Part shown: piece by piece, positions 48,720-56,816 of the stretch
Layout of the letters: the number at the start of each line of letters is the position of its first letter
Numbering within the stretch: position 1 is the stretch's first letter
Assembly (NCBI GenBank): GCA_024742475.1
Contig: JANSYI010000003.1
Coordinates: forward strand, 186,001-250,000
Origin: a bacterium
GTDB lineage: Bacteria > Myxococcota_A > Polyangia > Nannocystales > Nannocystaceae
Direction of reading: 5' to 3'
DNA length: 64,000 bases
Notes under the pieces: model-generated
Told to the model about the DNA's origin: nothing
Database searches by the model: none
The model's input: only the letters and a program-made list of their open reading frames with translations
Translations under genes and position numbers: made by a program

Positions 48720-50767
48720 GGCGCGACCCCCAGCAGCGCCGCCAGCACCGCGGCCTCGGCCAGGTCGGCGATGTCTCCCTCGGTGGTCACCTCTCGCGCC
48801 TCGCCGAGCGCGAAGCGATGATTGTCCACGCGCTTGGCCTCGAGCTCGAGGTGCCGGTTGGGGTCGATGCGCACCGAGAGGATCCGCCGGCCGGGGAAGA
48901 GGAGCGTGTCGGTGGTCCTCACGCCGTCCCACCAGCCCTCGAGCGTCTCTCCGTCTTCGAACGCGATCGCGTACTGCACGGGCGTGACGAACCCGCCGGA
49001 GCGTTCGAGCACGACGACGCCCTCGACGCCGGGATCACCCGCATCGGTGCGCGACCAGGTGCCGCCCTCGTCGCGGTGCCACCCGCCCTGGCTCTGGCCC
49101 CGGCGGTTCTCGACCCAGCGCACCGCGAAGGCCACCGAGCGGGGCGTGCGGAGGCCTTGGTGCAGCCAGTCGCGAACGTCGAGCGCCACGGCGTCGTCCA
49201 GCGCGACGACGCCCGGCGTGGAGGCATCGTCTTGCAGCGCCTCGGTGAGCGTGTCGATGAAGTCGTCGGGGGAGGGGTGCGCGAAGCGGTAGCGCTGCGC
49301 GTAGGTCCGCATGGCGGCGTCGAAGCGCTCGTGCCCGACGAGGTTGCGCAACGAGCGGAGCGTGGCGGCCGTCTTGCGGTAGACGGTGCGGCCGTAGAGC
49401 CCCTCGGTCTCGGCGAACTGGTCGGCGCGTTGGTCCACCACCGCGGTGCCCTGCAGGCGCTGCATGTCCAGCCGCAGCAGGTCGCCCGAGTCCAGCGTGT
49501 GTCCCATGACCTTGATCGCCCAGTCGCCTTGCGGCGAGTCGTCGAGCACCATCGTGTTGGCGAAGGTGTTGAGCCCCTCGTCGAGCCAGGGCGCCTCGTA
49601 CTCGTTGGAGGCGAGCAGGCCCTGGAAGTACTGATGCCCGAACTCGTGCACCGTGGTGAAGCGGCCGTCGAGGCGCACCGAGACGACGTCCTGCGCTGCG
49701 AGGGGGATCTCGAAGAGCGGGCTGCTGGTGAAGAAGGTGGGGTACTCCATGCCGCCCGCGCCGCCCGCGGCCGCCGGAGGGTGCACGATCGTGATCGTCG
49801 ACCACGGGTAGGGGCCAAAGCGCGCCTGCATCGAGTCGAGCGCCTCTTCTTGGGCCTGCAGGTGCACCGGGGCCTGCTGCCATGTCTCGGCGGTGTGGAG
49901 CTGCCGGATGCGAATGCCCTCGTACTGCGCGACGTGCTCGACGAAGGCGGGCGAGGCGGTCCAGGCGAAGTCGTGCACCATCGCGGCCTCGTAGGTGACG
50001 CGTCGGCGTCCGCCGTCTTCTTCGTCGGCGGTGCGAACGCCCGTGGCGCCCACGAGCCACCCCTTGGGCACGTCGAGGATCACGCGGTAGTTGCCGAAGT
50101 CGGCGAAGAACTCGGAGTGAAACGTGAAGACGTGGTTGTTCCAGGTCCCGTCCGGCTCGAGCACCGCGAGCTTGGGAAACCACTGCCCGGCGAGCACGAA
50201 GTCGTCCTTGTAGCCGGTGCGGGCGAAGACCTCGGGCAGGTACGTCGTGAAGCCGATGTCGACCTCGATGCGCTCCCCGGGGGCCAGCGGCGTGGGAAGG
50301 GGCACCGTCGCGACGGTGGGATCCTCTCCGGGCTGCAGCGTCAAGCCGCCGGGCCCGTCCACGACGCCGATGGAGGTGACCTCGACGCGCCCCCACGGGG
50401 TCTGCTGGCCCTGGCCCATCGCGCGGTGCGACCCACGGCCCTCCTTCATCCACGCCGTGTCGCCCGCGGAGAAGGCGTTCATGTACAGGTGCAGCGCGAG
50501 GTGGTCCACCGCGGCGTCACTGCGGTTGCGGAACGTGATCCGCTCGAGCCCATCGATGCGGTAGGTCTCCTCGTCGAGCTTGGCGTCGATGGCGTAGTCG
50601 GTGACGCGGGCGGACTCGGGGACCGCACCGCGCTGCGCCACCGGGCGGAGCGGGTCGGCCGGCTCGTCGACGTTCAAGCCCACGCTGCGCGGTTGCGCGG
50701 CACCGTCACACGCCCCGAGGGCGAGGGCTACGACGCCGCTGCAAAGGCCCAGGCGTGCTCGCTGCAT
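48716..50767 (-). CDS. M1-family metallopeptidase lipoprotein
   Basis: A 683-residue exported peptidase. Lipobox ALGAC (Cys20). Gluzincin landmarks are an exopeptidase-like GGMEYPTFFT loop, HEFGHQYFQG (zinc HExxH) and WLDEG with the third zinc ligand Glu about 18 residues later, and a YRKTAATLRSL region containing the catalytic Tyr. N-terminal beta domain (VTDYAIDAKLDEETYRIDG) is typical of M1 aminopeptidases. It likely degrades peptides at the cell surface or periplasm, in line with a predatory lifestyle. It overlaps the membrane-protein gene and is divergent from tsaE. Confidence 0.92.
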   Translation of the reverse strand: MQRARLGLCSGVVALALGACDGAAQPRSVGLNVDEPADPLRPVAQRGAVPESARVTDYAIDAKLDEETYRIDGLERITFRNRSDAAVDHLALHLYMNAFSAGDTAWMKEGRGSHRAMGQGQQTPWGRVEVTSIGVVDGPGGLTLQPGEDPTVATVPLPTPLAPGERIEVDIGFTTYLPEVFARTGYKDDFVLAGQWFPKLAVLEPDGTWNNHVFTFHSEFFADFGNYRVILDVPKGWLVGATGVRTADEEDGGRRRVTYEAAMVHDFAWTASPAFVEHVAQYEGIRIRQLHTAETWQQAPVHLQAQEEALDSMQARFGPYPWSTITIVHPPAAAGGAGGMEYPTFFTSSPLFEIPLAAQDVVSVRLDGRFTTVHEFGHQYFQGLLASNEYEAPWLDEGLNTFANTMVLDDSPQGDWAIKVMGHTLDSGDLLRLDMQRLQGTAVVDQRADQFAETEGLYGRTVYRKTAATLRSLRNLVGHERFDAAMRTYAQRYRFAHPSPDDFIDTLTEALQDDASTPGVVALDDAVALDVRDWLHQGLRTPRSVAFAVRWVENRRGQSQGGWHRDEGGTWSRTDAGDPGVEGVVVLERSGGFVTPVQYAIAFEDGETLEGWWDGVRTTDTLLFPGRRILSVRIDPNRHLELEAKRVDNHRFALGEAREVTTEGDIADLAEAAVLAALLGVAP

Positions 50768-50822
50768 CGAGGCATCGGTACCACAACTGCCGCCGCCTTG
50801 GCGGGGGTACACTCCGCCGGCA

Positions 50823-51353
50823 GTGGAGCAGCGCGGTCTGACACAGCCTCGGCTCGAGGCGCTGGCTGAATCGCTCGGGTCGCAGGTGTCGCCGGGGACC
50901 GTCGTGTTCCTCGAGGGGCCGATGGGCGCGGGCAAGACCACGTTCACGCGCGCGCTCGGCCGGGGCATGAAGCTGCATCGGCCGCAGCGGGTCTGCAGCC
51001 CGACGTTCAACATCTGCCTGACCCACGAGGGCCCGGTGCCGCTGATGCACATCGACCTGTTTCGTCTCGCGCCCGACGAGGGCGCCGGGCCGATGCCGGC
51101 CTCGTTCGAGGCGCTCGGGCTCGAGGCGCTGCTCGACGGAATCGTCGAGGACGAACCGGACACCGCTGCGTCCGTGGTCGTGATCGAGTGGTCGAATCTC
51201 TGGCAGCACGCGCCGGCCGAGGCCCTGACGATCCGCTTGAGCCGGCCCGACGCGCATTCTCGCGACCTGGAGGCATCCGCCGCGGGACCCCGCCATGGCG
51301 CGTTGCTGCGCCGCTGGGCCGGTTCGGCCGTGGCGTTTCGCCCCAAGCCGTGA
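50823..51353 (+). CDS. tsaE: tRNA threonylcarbamoyladenosine synthesis ATPase
   Basis: A 176-residue P-loop protein. LEGPMGAGKTTFTRALGRG is the Walker A region and SPTFNICLTHEG plus MHIDLFRL are TsaE signatures; IEWSNLW is the acidic beta-strand end. TsaE works with TsaB and TsaD to put the t6A37 modification on ANN-decoding tRNAs. GTG at 50823 gives the family length (150-180). It is followed by a hairpin-rich gap and a histone-like gene. Confidence 0.92.
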   Translation: MEQRGLTQPRLEALAESLGSQVSPGTVVFLEGPMGAGKTTFTRALGRGMKLHRPQRVCSPTFNICLTHEGPVPLMHIDLFRLAPDEGAGPMPASFEALGLEALLDGIVEDEPDTAASVVVIEWSNLWQHAPAEALTIRLSRPDAHSRDLEASAAGPRHGALLRRWAGSAVAFRPKP

Positions 51354-51387
51354 GTGGGCTGACAGATTCGGCGCCGCGCGACCGCTT

Positions 51388-51417
51388 CAGATGCCGTCTG
51401 AGGGCGAAAAATCGCCA
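51388..51417 (+). terminator. Two small hairpins after tsaE
   Basis: TCAGA-TGCCG-TCTGA (51388-51402) and GGCGA-AAAA-TCGCC (51404-51417), the second followed by ATTT. They lie 35 bases after the tsaE stop and could end its transcript. Confidence 0.4.
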
Positions 51418-51498
51418 TTTGGGCGGTTTTCGTCCTTTCCCCGGCGCGATTTTCGGGTTTATCGTGCGTGCGCGGGCGCGGATGCCGACCACTGGATA

Positions 51499-51536
51499 AC
51501 GGCCATGTAGGGCCGTCTACAGGGGATCTGAGCCCC
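51499..51536 (+). promoter_or_regulatory. Hairpin-rich leader of the histone-like gene
   Basis: A perfect 6-bp stem ACGGCC-ATGTAG-GGCCGT (51499-51516) and a short GGGG-7-CCCC stem (51522-51536) lie 55-90 bases before the start of the histone-like gene. AAGGA (51580-51584) is a good Shine-Dalgarno 7 bases before the ATG. The stems may affect mRNA stability or bind a protein; not proven. Confidence 0.4.
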
Positions 51537-51591
51537 AACCGTTCAACCTCTGCTCCCTCTTTTTCAGCACAGAAGCAACAAGGATCAAATC

Positions 51592-51786
51592 ATGGCCCGT
51601 TCGTCCAAGCCCAAGGAAATCGTCGTCGTCGGATCGAAAGTCAAAGAAGTCGTCAAGGAAGCTGGCCTCCGCAGCGACGGAGAGCTCGTCCAGGCGGTGT
51701 CCGACAAGGTGCACGACCTGCTCGGCGCAGCGATCAAGCGCTGCCAGGACAACAACCGCAGCACCGTCCGCCCCTACGACCTCTAG
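51592..51786 (+). CDS. Bacterial histone-fold protein (Bd0055-like)
   Basis: A 64-residue basic protein. Residues 14-25 (GSKVKEVVKEAG) match helix 1, 31-55 (ELVQAVSDKVHDLLGAAIKR and following) match the long central helix, and RSTVRPYDL (56-64) is the loop-2 R-x-T-V-x-P-x-D-L signature found in archaeal histones and in Bdellovibrio Bd0055. Helix 3 is almost absent, as in the shortest bacterial histones. The family is known to bind DNA as dimers. The gene is monocistronic with its own leader and strong Shine-Dalgarno, which fits high expression. The alternative, an unrelated small helical protein, is unlikely given the RSTV/PYDL end. Confidence 0.85.
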   Translation: MARSSKPKEIVVVGSKVKEVVKEAGLRSDGELVQAVSDKVHDLLGAAIKRCQDNNRSTVRPYDL

Positions 51787-51935
51787 TCGACCCGACCCAA
51801 GACCTCCTTGGGGACCTCTTCGGAGCCCTCCTCGAAGGCGGACCAGACGGGCGCGCATCCCACCATCGGGAGCGCGCTCGTCGACGTTTGGGCTGTGGCA
51901 CAACGAGCCCGCGTTTGATACGCCGGGCATACCGG

Positions 51936-52946
51936 ATGAGCGGCTACCCGATCGATCGCGTGAGCTACCGGACACTCGACCCCGACTGGGAGGGCGAGGT
52001 CGTCATCGCCGACATCGATCGCACGTATCTGGCCACGCGGTTCTCGAGCATGAAGGGCATGCTGCGGATCCCGTTCGAGCGGGCGGCGCAGAAGCGTGAC
52101 ATCGAGGGCATGGCCCGGCTGCTTCGCGAGCTGCGGCGCGGCCCGGGCCGCAGCACGCGAGACACGCCGCTGTTCTTTCTCTCCGCCAGCCCCAAGCAGC
52201 TGCGCCGCGTCATCGAGCGGAAGATGGGGCTCGATGGCATCAGCTTCGATGGGAGCACGTTCAAGGACTGGGGCCGCGTCTTCGGCTCCGGGCGTCCCAG
52301 TCGCATCAAGGAGCAGATCGGGTTCAAGCTGACCGCGCTGCTCACCTCGCGCTCGCACATGCCCCCCGGCGCGCACGAGCTGCTCCTCGGCGACGACCTC
52401 GAGACGGACCCGATCACCTACGGCCTGTACGCCGACGTGCTCGCGGGCCGTATTCCGACCACCGACCTGGCGCGGGTGCTGCGACGCAACGGGGTCGGGG
52501 CCAGCGACGCGGAGTACATCGAACGCGTCCGCCGCGAGCTCGAGCCCGGTCGCGGCGTGCGCAGAGCGTTCATCCGGCTCGAGCGCCACCAAGACACCGA
52601 CGACTTCCTCGAGTACGGGCCCGGCGTGGTCGGCTGCCGCGGCGCGTTTCAGATGGCGGTGGTGCACTGGCGCATGGGCCTGGTCTCGCTCGCGGCCGTG
52701 GGTCGCGTGGCCGCGGCGTTGGCGGCCCGAAAGGTCTCGCCCGAGTCGCTGGGCCGACGGGTCGTCGACTTGCGACGCCGCGCCATGTTGGACGAGGGCG
52801 AGCTGCCCCAGGTGCTGCAGACGGTGCGTGAGCACGGTGTCGACCTGGGCGACCTCGCCGTGCCCGATCCCGACCCGCGGTGGGTCGAGGTCTGGCAGCG
52901 CTCGCGGCACCGCGTCTGGACGCCCGAGGCGTTCGTGGGGAGCTGA
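51936..52946 (+). CDS. App1-like (DUF2183) HAD-type phosphatase
   Basis: A 336-residue protein with the HAD catalytic motif VVIADIDRTYL (D26-x-D28-x-T30), motif II FFLSASP, a lysine in RIKEQIGFKL and the acidic motif LLLGDDLETDP. Yeast App1 is a phosphatidate phosphatase; bacterial DUF2183 proteins share the DIDDT core, here DIDRT. A C-terminal helical half (about 200-330) has no known match. No signal peptide. Start ATG at 51936 is the first in-frame one that gives a normal N terminus. It lies 149 bases after the histone-like gene; substrate unknown, perhaps a phospholipid. Confidence 0.7.
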   Translation: MSGYPIDRVSYRTLDPDWEGEVVIADIDRTYLATRFSSMKGMLRIPFERAAQKRDIEGMARLLRELRRGPGRSTRDTPLFFLSASPKQLRRVIERKMGLDGISFDGSTFKDWGRVFGSGRPSRIKEQIGFKLTALLTSRSHMPPGAHELLLGDDLETDPITYGLYADVLAGRIPTTDLARVLRRNGVGASDAEYIERVRRELEPGRGVRRAFIRLERHQDTDDFLEYGPGVVGCRGAFQMAVVHWRMGLVSLAAVGRVAAALAARKVSPESLGRRVVDLRRRAMLDEGELPQVLQTVREHGVDLGDLAVPDPDPRWVEVWQRSRHRVWTPEAFVGS

Positions 52947-52980
52947 GTCGCCGGTCGCATCGCGCTACCATCGCGGCGCA

Positions 52981-53640
52981 ATGGCAGACGACGCGCCCGA
53001 GGATCCCGAGTCGAACCCCGAGACCGAGGGGACGTTCGATGCGGTCAAGGCCGCCGAGGAGCTCGCGGCTGCGTTGGGCCGGACGCCGGGCTCGGAAGCA
53101 CCCGAGGCCCCGAGCACGCCCACCAACTACACCGCGATCCTCGAAGACGAGGTGGAGGCGCTGCAGCGCGCGCTCGCGGAGAAGGACCGCGCGCTGGCGG
53201 AGAAGACCCAGGCGCTCGAAGCGGCCGAGGCCAAGGCGCTCGAGGCTCGGGCCGAGGTCGCCCGCGCGCGGACGCGTCTGGAGCGGGACGCCAAGGCGGA
53301 AGTCGAGCGCAAGCGACGGTCGATCATCGCGAGCTTCCTCGACGTGGCCGACGATCTCGACCGCGCCGCGCAGGAGCTGGCCAAGGGCGACGCACCCGAG
53401 GCGATTGCCAAGGGCGTGCAGGTGGTCGTCAAGGAGCTCGAGGGGGTGCTCAAACAGCACGATGTCCGCCTGCGGCCCGCGCTCGGCCAACCCTTCGACT
53501 CCGCGCAGCACGAGGCCATCGGCACGGTCCCCGCGACCGAGGACACACCCGAGGGCACCGTGGCCGCGGTGCTCAGCCAAGGGTACGAGATCGGTGAGGA
53601 GACCCTTCGCGCCGCGCGGGTCGTCGTCGCCAAGGGCTAG
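52981..53640 (+). CDS. grpE: GrpE, DnaK nucleotide-exchange factor
   Basis: A 219-residue GrpE. A charged coiled coil fills residues 50-110; the four-helix part has RKRRSIIASFLDVADDLDRA, then VKELEGVLKQHDV and the beta-wing with FDSAQHEAIGTVP and VLSQGYEIGEETLRAARVVVAKG, the usual end. GrpE releases ADP from DnaK in the heat-shock cycle. No dnaK or dnaJ is in the window. The acidic N-terminal 45 residues are poorly conserved in the family. Convergent with ridA, 6 bases apart. Confidence 0.92.
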   Translation: MADDAPEDPESNPETEGTFDAVKAAEELAAALGRTPGSEAPEAPSTPTNYTAILEDEVEALQRALAEKDRALAEKTQALEAAEAKALEARAEVARARTRLERDAKAEVERKRRSIIASFLDVADDLDRAAQELAKGDAPEAIAKGVQVVVKELEGVLKQHDVRLRPALGQPFDSAQHEAIGTVPATEDTPEGTVAAVLSQGYEIGEETLRAARVVVAKG

Positions 53641-53646
53641 CAGCCG

Positions 53647-54045
53647 CTACCGCACCGCGAGGGCTTCGACCTCGAAGAGCATGCCGGGCATCGCGAGGCA
53701 GGCCACGCCGAGCAGGGTCTGCGTGGGCGGCTGGCCCTTCCACCGCGCGCCGACGCTGTGGCCGATGACGCCGAGGCGGTCCGGGTCGGGTGCCACGACG
53801 TAGGTGCGCAGCTGCGCGACGTGGCTCAGGTCGAGCTCGTGGGCCGCCAGGGCAACCTCGAGGTTGGCGAAGGCGCGCTCGACCTGGGCCGCGAAGTCGG
53901 CGGAGACGAGCTGGCCGTCGGGGTCCGATCCGTACTGGCCCGAGACCAAGACGCACGCGGCGCCGGCGGGAATTGCCGCGGTGTGGGCGTAGCCCCAGGC
54001 GGTCGGGTCGTGCAGAGCGGTGGGGTTGAGCGTCGTGTGAATCAT
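53647..54045 (-). CDS. RidA/YjgF-family protein
   Basis: A 132-residue RidA fold. ATG at 54045 gives the family length (about 130). It shows PAGAACVLVSGQYGSDP, an QVERAFANLEVALAAH helix, and QLRTYVVAP with the Arg that contacts enamine/imine carboxylates in true RidA, although the C-terminal end (FEVEALAVR) matches the IEIEAIAV consensus. The family removes reactive 2-aminoacrylate-type intermediates; not all subgroups do so. Divergent from a WYL-type regulator with a 50-base gap, so it may be its target. Confidence 0.8.
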   Translation of the reverse strand: MIHTTLNPTALHDPTAWGYAHTAAIPAGAACVLVSGQYGSDPDGQLVSADFAAQVERAFANLEVALAAHELDLSHVAQLRTYVVAPDPDRLGVIGHSVGARWKGQPPTQTLLGVACLAMPGMLFEVEALAVR

Positions 54046-54069
54046 GCCGCGCACTGTGCAGGGGAGGAC

Positions 54070-54085
54070 TGTCAGGTGTGTGTCA
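54070..54085 (+). promoter_or_regulatory. Spaced TGTCA direct repeat between divergent ridA-like and WYL genes
   Basis: TGTCA at 54070-54074 and 54081-54085, 11 bases apart start-to-start (one helical turn), inside the 50-base gap between divergent genes. A possible operator for the WYL-type regulator; unproven. Confidence 0.3.
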
Positions 54086-54095
54086 TGTTTATTCG

Positions 54096-54740
54096 ATGCG
54101 TCGAACCGATCGCTTGTTCGCCCTCGCCGAGGCGCTTCGTGCCCGCCGGACGGGCATCACGGCCGAGGCCCTCGCCGAGCGCTTCGGCGTGTCGGTGCGG
54201 ACGATCTACCGAGACCTCGACAGCCTGCGCGCTGCGTCGTTGCCGGTGGTCGGCGAGCGCGGCCGCGGTGGGGGCCTCGCGCTCGACCGCGCCTACTCGC
54301 TGCCGCCGGTCAACTTCTCCAGCCGGGAGGCGGCGCTGTTCGTCGCGGCCGGCCGCTGGCTGGAGCGCACGCGGATGCTCCCCTTCGTGGACACGCTGCG
54401 CGGCGCGGTCGACAAGGTCCAGGCCGCGCTCCCGCGGGCACGCCAGCGAGAGGTCGAGCGCCTCGTCTCGTCCCTGGCCTGGATCGGTGTGCCCGCGAAG
54501 CGCTCGTCCTCGAAGGTGCGCGCGGCGGTCGAAGACGCGTGGGTCCAGGACGCTCCGCTGCGCATCGTCTACGCGGGCGCGCGCGGCACGAGCACCCGCA
54601 CGGTCCGCATCGAGGCCGTCTTGCTCGAGCGCACCACGACGCTGCTCAACTGCCGCGACCTCGACATCGACGAGCCCCGCCAGTTCGAGCTGTGCAAGAT
54701 CCGCCGGGCGGAGGTCGTGTCCCCGACTGGGGACGACTAA
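54096..54740 (+). CDS. HTH/WYL-type transcriptional regulator
   Basis: A 214-residue protein. Residues 1-60 form an HTH_11/DeoR-like winged helix (GITAEALAERFGVSVRTIYR, with DLDSLRAA as recognition-adjacent helix). Residues 130-210 look like a shortened WYL domain: PLRIVYAGARGTSTRTV and the closing LCKIRRAEVV, but the Trp-Tyr-Leu triad itself is not seen. WYL proteins bind nucleic acids or small ligands and often auto-regulate. ATG at 54096 preferred over one 18 bases earlier. The stop overlaps the convergent helicase stop by 4 bases. Confidence 0.83.
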   Translation: MRRTDRLFALAEALRARRTGITAEALAERFGVSVRTIYRDLDSLRAASLPVVGERGRGGGLALDRAYSLPPVNFSSREAALFVAAGRWLERTRMLPFVDTLRGAVDKVQAALPRARQREVERLVSSLAWIGVPAKRSSSKVRAAVEDAWVQDAPLRIVYAGARGTSTRTVRIEAVLLERTTTLLNCRDLDIDEPRQFELCKIRRAEVVSPTGDD

Positions 54741-56749
54741 ACGGGCTCTTCGAGGATCTGCCAGCGCTCGAACACCCGGGGGCTGCGGTCGAGCTCGACC
54801 AAGAACTTGCTGGGCCGCATCATGCGCGACGGGCCGTCCTTGGCCTCTTCGATGGTGGGGTAGAGCATGTACAGCTCGGCCATCGCGCGGGTGGCCGCGA
54901 CGTAGAAGAGGCGGCGCTCTTCTTCGGTCTCGGTCGGGGAGCGCAGCGCCACGGCGGAGGGAAAACGCCCCTGCGCCATCCAGATCATGAAGCAGATCGG
55001 CCACTCGAGGCCCTTGGCCTGGTGGACGGTGGTGAGCACGAGCTTGTCGTCGGGTTCTTCGCCCGAGACGACGTTCTCGGCCTCGATGCCTTGGACCAAC
55101 GCGAGCTCGCTCAGGAACGCTTCGGGCCCCCCGAAGCGATCGGCGTACTCGGCGAGGTGCTCGAGGTCTTCTTTGCGCGCGTCGGCGTTGGTGAACGATC
55201 GCTCGGCGTACTCGCGGTAGTGCTCCTCGACCACCTGCTTGATCGCTGCGCCGGGGCTGCGCTGTTCTGGCTCGTGCAGCGTGTTCCAAAGGGTGCTCAA
55301 GCGTGACAGCGCCTGCTTGGCCCGGCCGCGCGCCGTCTGGGCGTGCCCGAGCAGAATCTCCGCCGCGGTCTGCTTGGCCGTATCGGGGTCATGGCCGGCG
55401 AGCTTCTGCGCGAGCGTCTCGGCCGTCTGCACCCCGACGCCGGGCCACTGCCGGAGCAGCCGCAGCCACGCCAGCTCGTCGCGCGGGTTCTCGCGCGCCC
55501 GGAGGTAAGCGACGACGTCCTTGATGTGCGCCTGTTCGAAGAACTTCACGCCCGAGCGAATGGAGTAGGGGATCTGGCGGCGCGTCAGCTCGACCTGCAG
55601 CTCGAGGCTGTGCGCGTGGTTGCGGTAGAGCACCGCCATCTTGCGCAGCGGGAGCTGCTGCTCGTGGTGCAGCTCGAGGACGCGCTGGGCGACGAACTCG
55701 GCCTGCTGATAGACGTCGCGCAGGGGGATGAGCGCGGGCACCATGCCGTTCTTCTTGACCGCATTGAGCTCCTTGAAGTGCTGCCGGCGGTTGAAGGCGA
55801 TGGATCGGTTGGCCAGCTCGAGGATCTCGGGCGTGCTGCGGTAGTTGGTGGTGAGCTTGAGGATCTGACCGCTGGGGTGGCGATGCTCGAAGCCGGCGAT
55901 CTGCTCGAAGTCGGCGCCGCGAAAGCCGTAGATCGACTGCGCGTCGTCGCCGACGGCGGTGATGCTGCCGCAACGCCGGGCCATGAGGTCGCACAGGCTG
56001 CCCTGCAGGGCGGTGACGTCTTGGTACTCGTCGACGAGCACGTGGTCGTAGCTGCCCTGCAGCACGTCGGCGACCTCGCTGCAGCGGGGGTCGACGAGCA
56101 GGCGACGCCACAGCGTGAGCAGGTCGTCGAAGTCGACCAAGTTGTTCTGCCGCTTGCGGTCGGCGTAGCGCCGCGCGGTGTCTTCGATGGCGGGCAGCTG
56201 GGGTACGAGCTTGGGCGCCCGCTCGGCGATGACCTCGGCCAGGGGGGTGAGCGTGGAGCCCGACAGCCCGATCATCGAGGCGAGCACCTTCGGCTGTGGA
56301 AAGCGGCGCGCGCTCAGCTTTTCGAGCCCTTGCTCGGCGATGACGCTCGAGAGCAGCGTGCGCGCGTCTTCGGGGTCGAGGATGCCGAAGTCCAGACCCA
56401 GGCCGACGTGCTCGCCGTAGCGGCGCAGCAGCTTGTGGCCGATGTGATGGAAGGTGCCGGCGCTGGCCGAGGCCATGTCGATGCCCACGGTGGCCTCGAC
56501 GCGGGAGACCATCTCGCGGGCGGCACGATTGGTGAACGTGCACAGCAAGATGCGGTCGGGTGGGCAGCCCTCCTGGACGAAGCGGGCGACGCGATAGATC
56601 AGCGTGCGGGTCTTGCCCGAGCCGGCGCCGGCGATCACCAGCAGCGGTGCGGCGGGGGCTTCGACCACCGCGCGCTGCTGCGGGTTGAGATCGCGGCCCG
56701 GGTCGAAGCGGGGGCGGCTCGGCTTCGACGTCTTGAGGACGTACTTCAC
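54737..56749 (-). CDS. UvrD/Rep-family DNA helicase
   Basis: A 670-residue SF1A helicase with all motifs in order: Q-motif LNPQQRAVV, Walker A AGAGSGKTRTL, motif Ia TFTNRAAREM, motif II DEYQDV, motif III AVGDDAQSIYGFRG, motif IV TTNYRS, motif V TVHQAKGLEW and motif VI YVAATRA. Such enzymes unwind DNA 3' to 5' in repair and replication restart. The length is slightly under E. coli Rep/UvrD (673-720). No specialised C-terminal nuclease is present. Single gene, apparently monocistronic. Confidence 0.93.
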   Translation of the reverse strand: MKYVLKTSKPSRPRFDPGRDLNPQQRAVVEAPAAPLLVIAGAGSGKTRTLIYRVARFVQEGCPPDRILLCTFTNRAAREMVSRVEATVGIDMASASAGTFHHIGHKLLRRYGEHVGLGLDFGILDPEDARTLLSSVIAEQGLEKLSARRFPQPKVLASMIGLSGSTLTPLAEVIAERAPKLVPQLPAIEDTARRYADRKRQNNLVDFDDLLTLWRRLLVDPRCSEVADVLQGSYDHVLVDEYQDVTALQGSLCDLMARRCGSITAVGDDAQSIYGFRGADFEQIAGFEHRHPSGQILKLTTNYRSTPEILELANRSIAFNRRQHFKELNAVKKNGMVPALIPLRDVYQQAEFVAQRVLELHHEQQLPLRKMAVLYRNHAHSLELQVELTRRQIPYSIRSGVKFFEQAHIKDVVAYLRARENPRDELAWLRLLRQWPGVGVQTAETLAQKLAGHDPDTAKQTAAEILLGHAQTARGRAKQALSRLSTLWNTLHEPEQRSPGAAIKQVVEEHYREYAERSFTNADARKEDLEHLAEYADRFGGPEAFLSELALVQGIEAENVVSGEEPDDKLVLTTVHQAKGLEWPICFMIWMAQGRFPSAVALRSPTETEEERRLFYVAATRAMAELYMLYPTIEEAKDGPSRMMRPSKFLVELDRSPRVFERWQILEEPV

Positions 56750-56816
56750 GGACCGGGGCAGCTTGGCGTGCGGCCGACGCCGCGGTCAACTCGGCAATGC
56801 GCGCGCGGCCGTGGCG

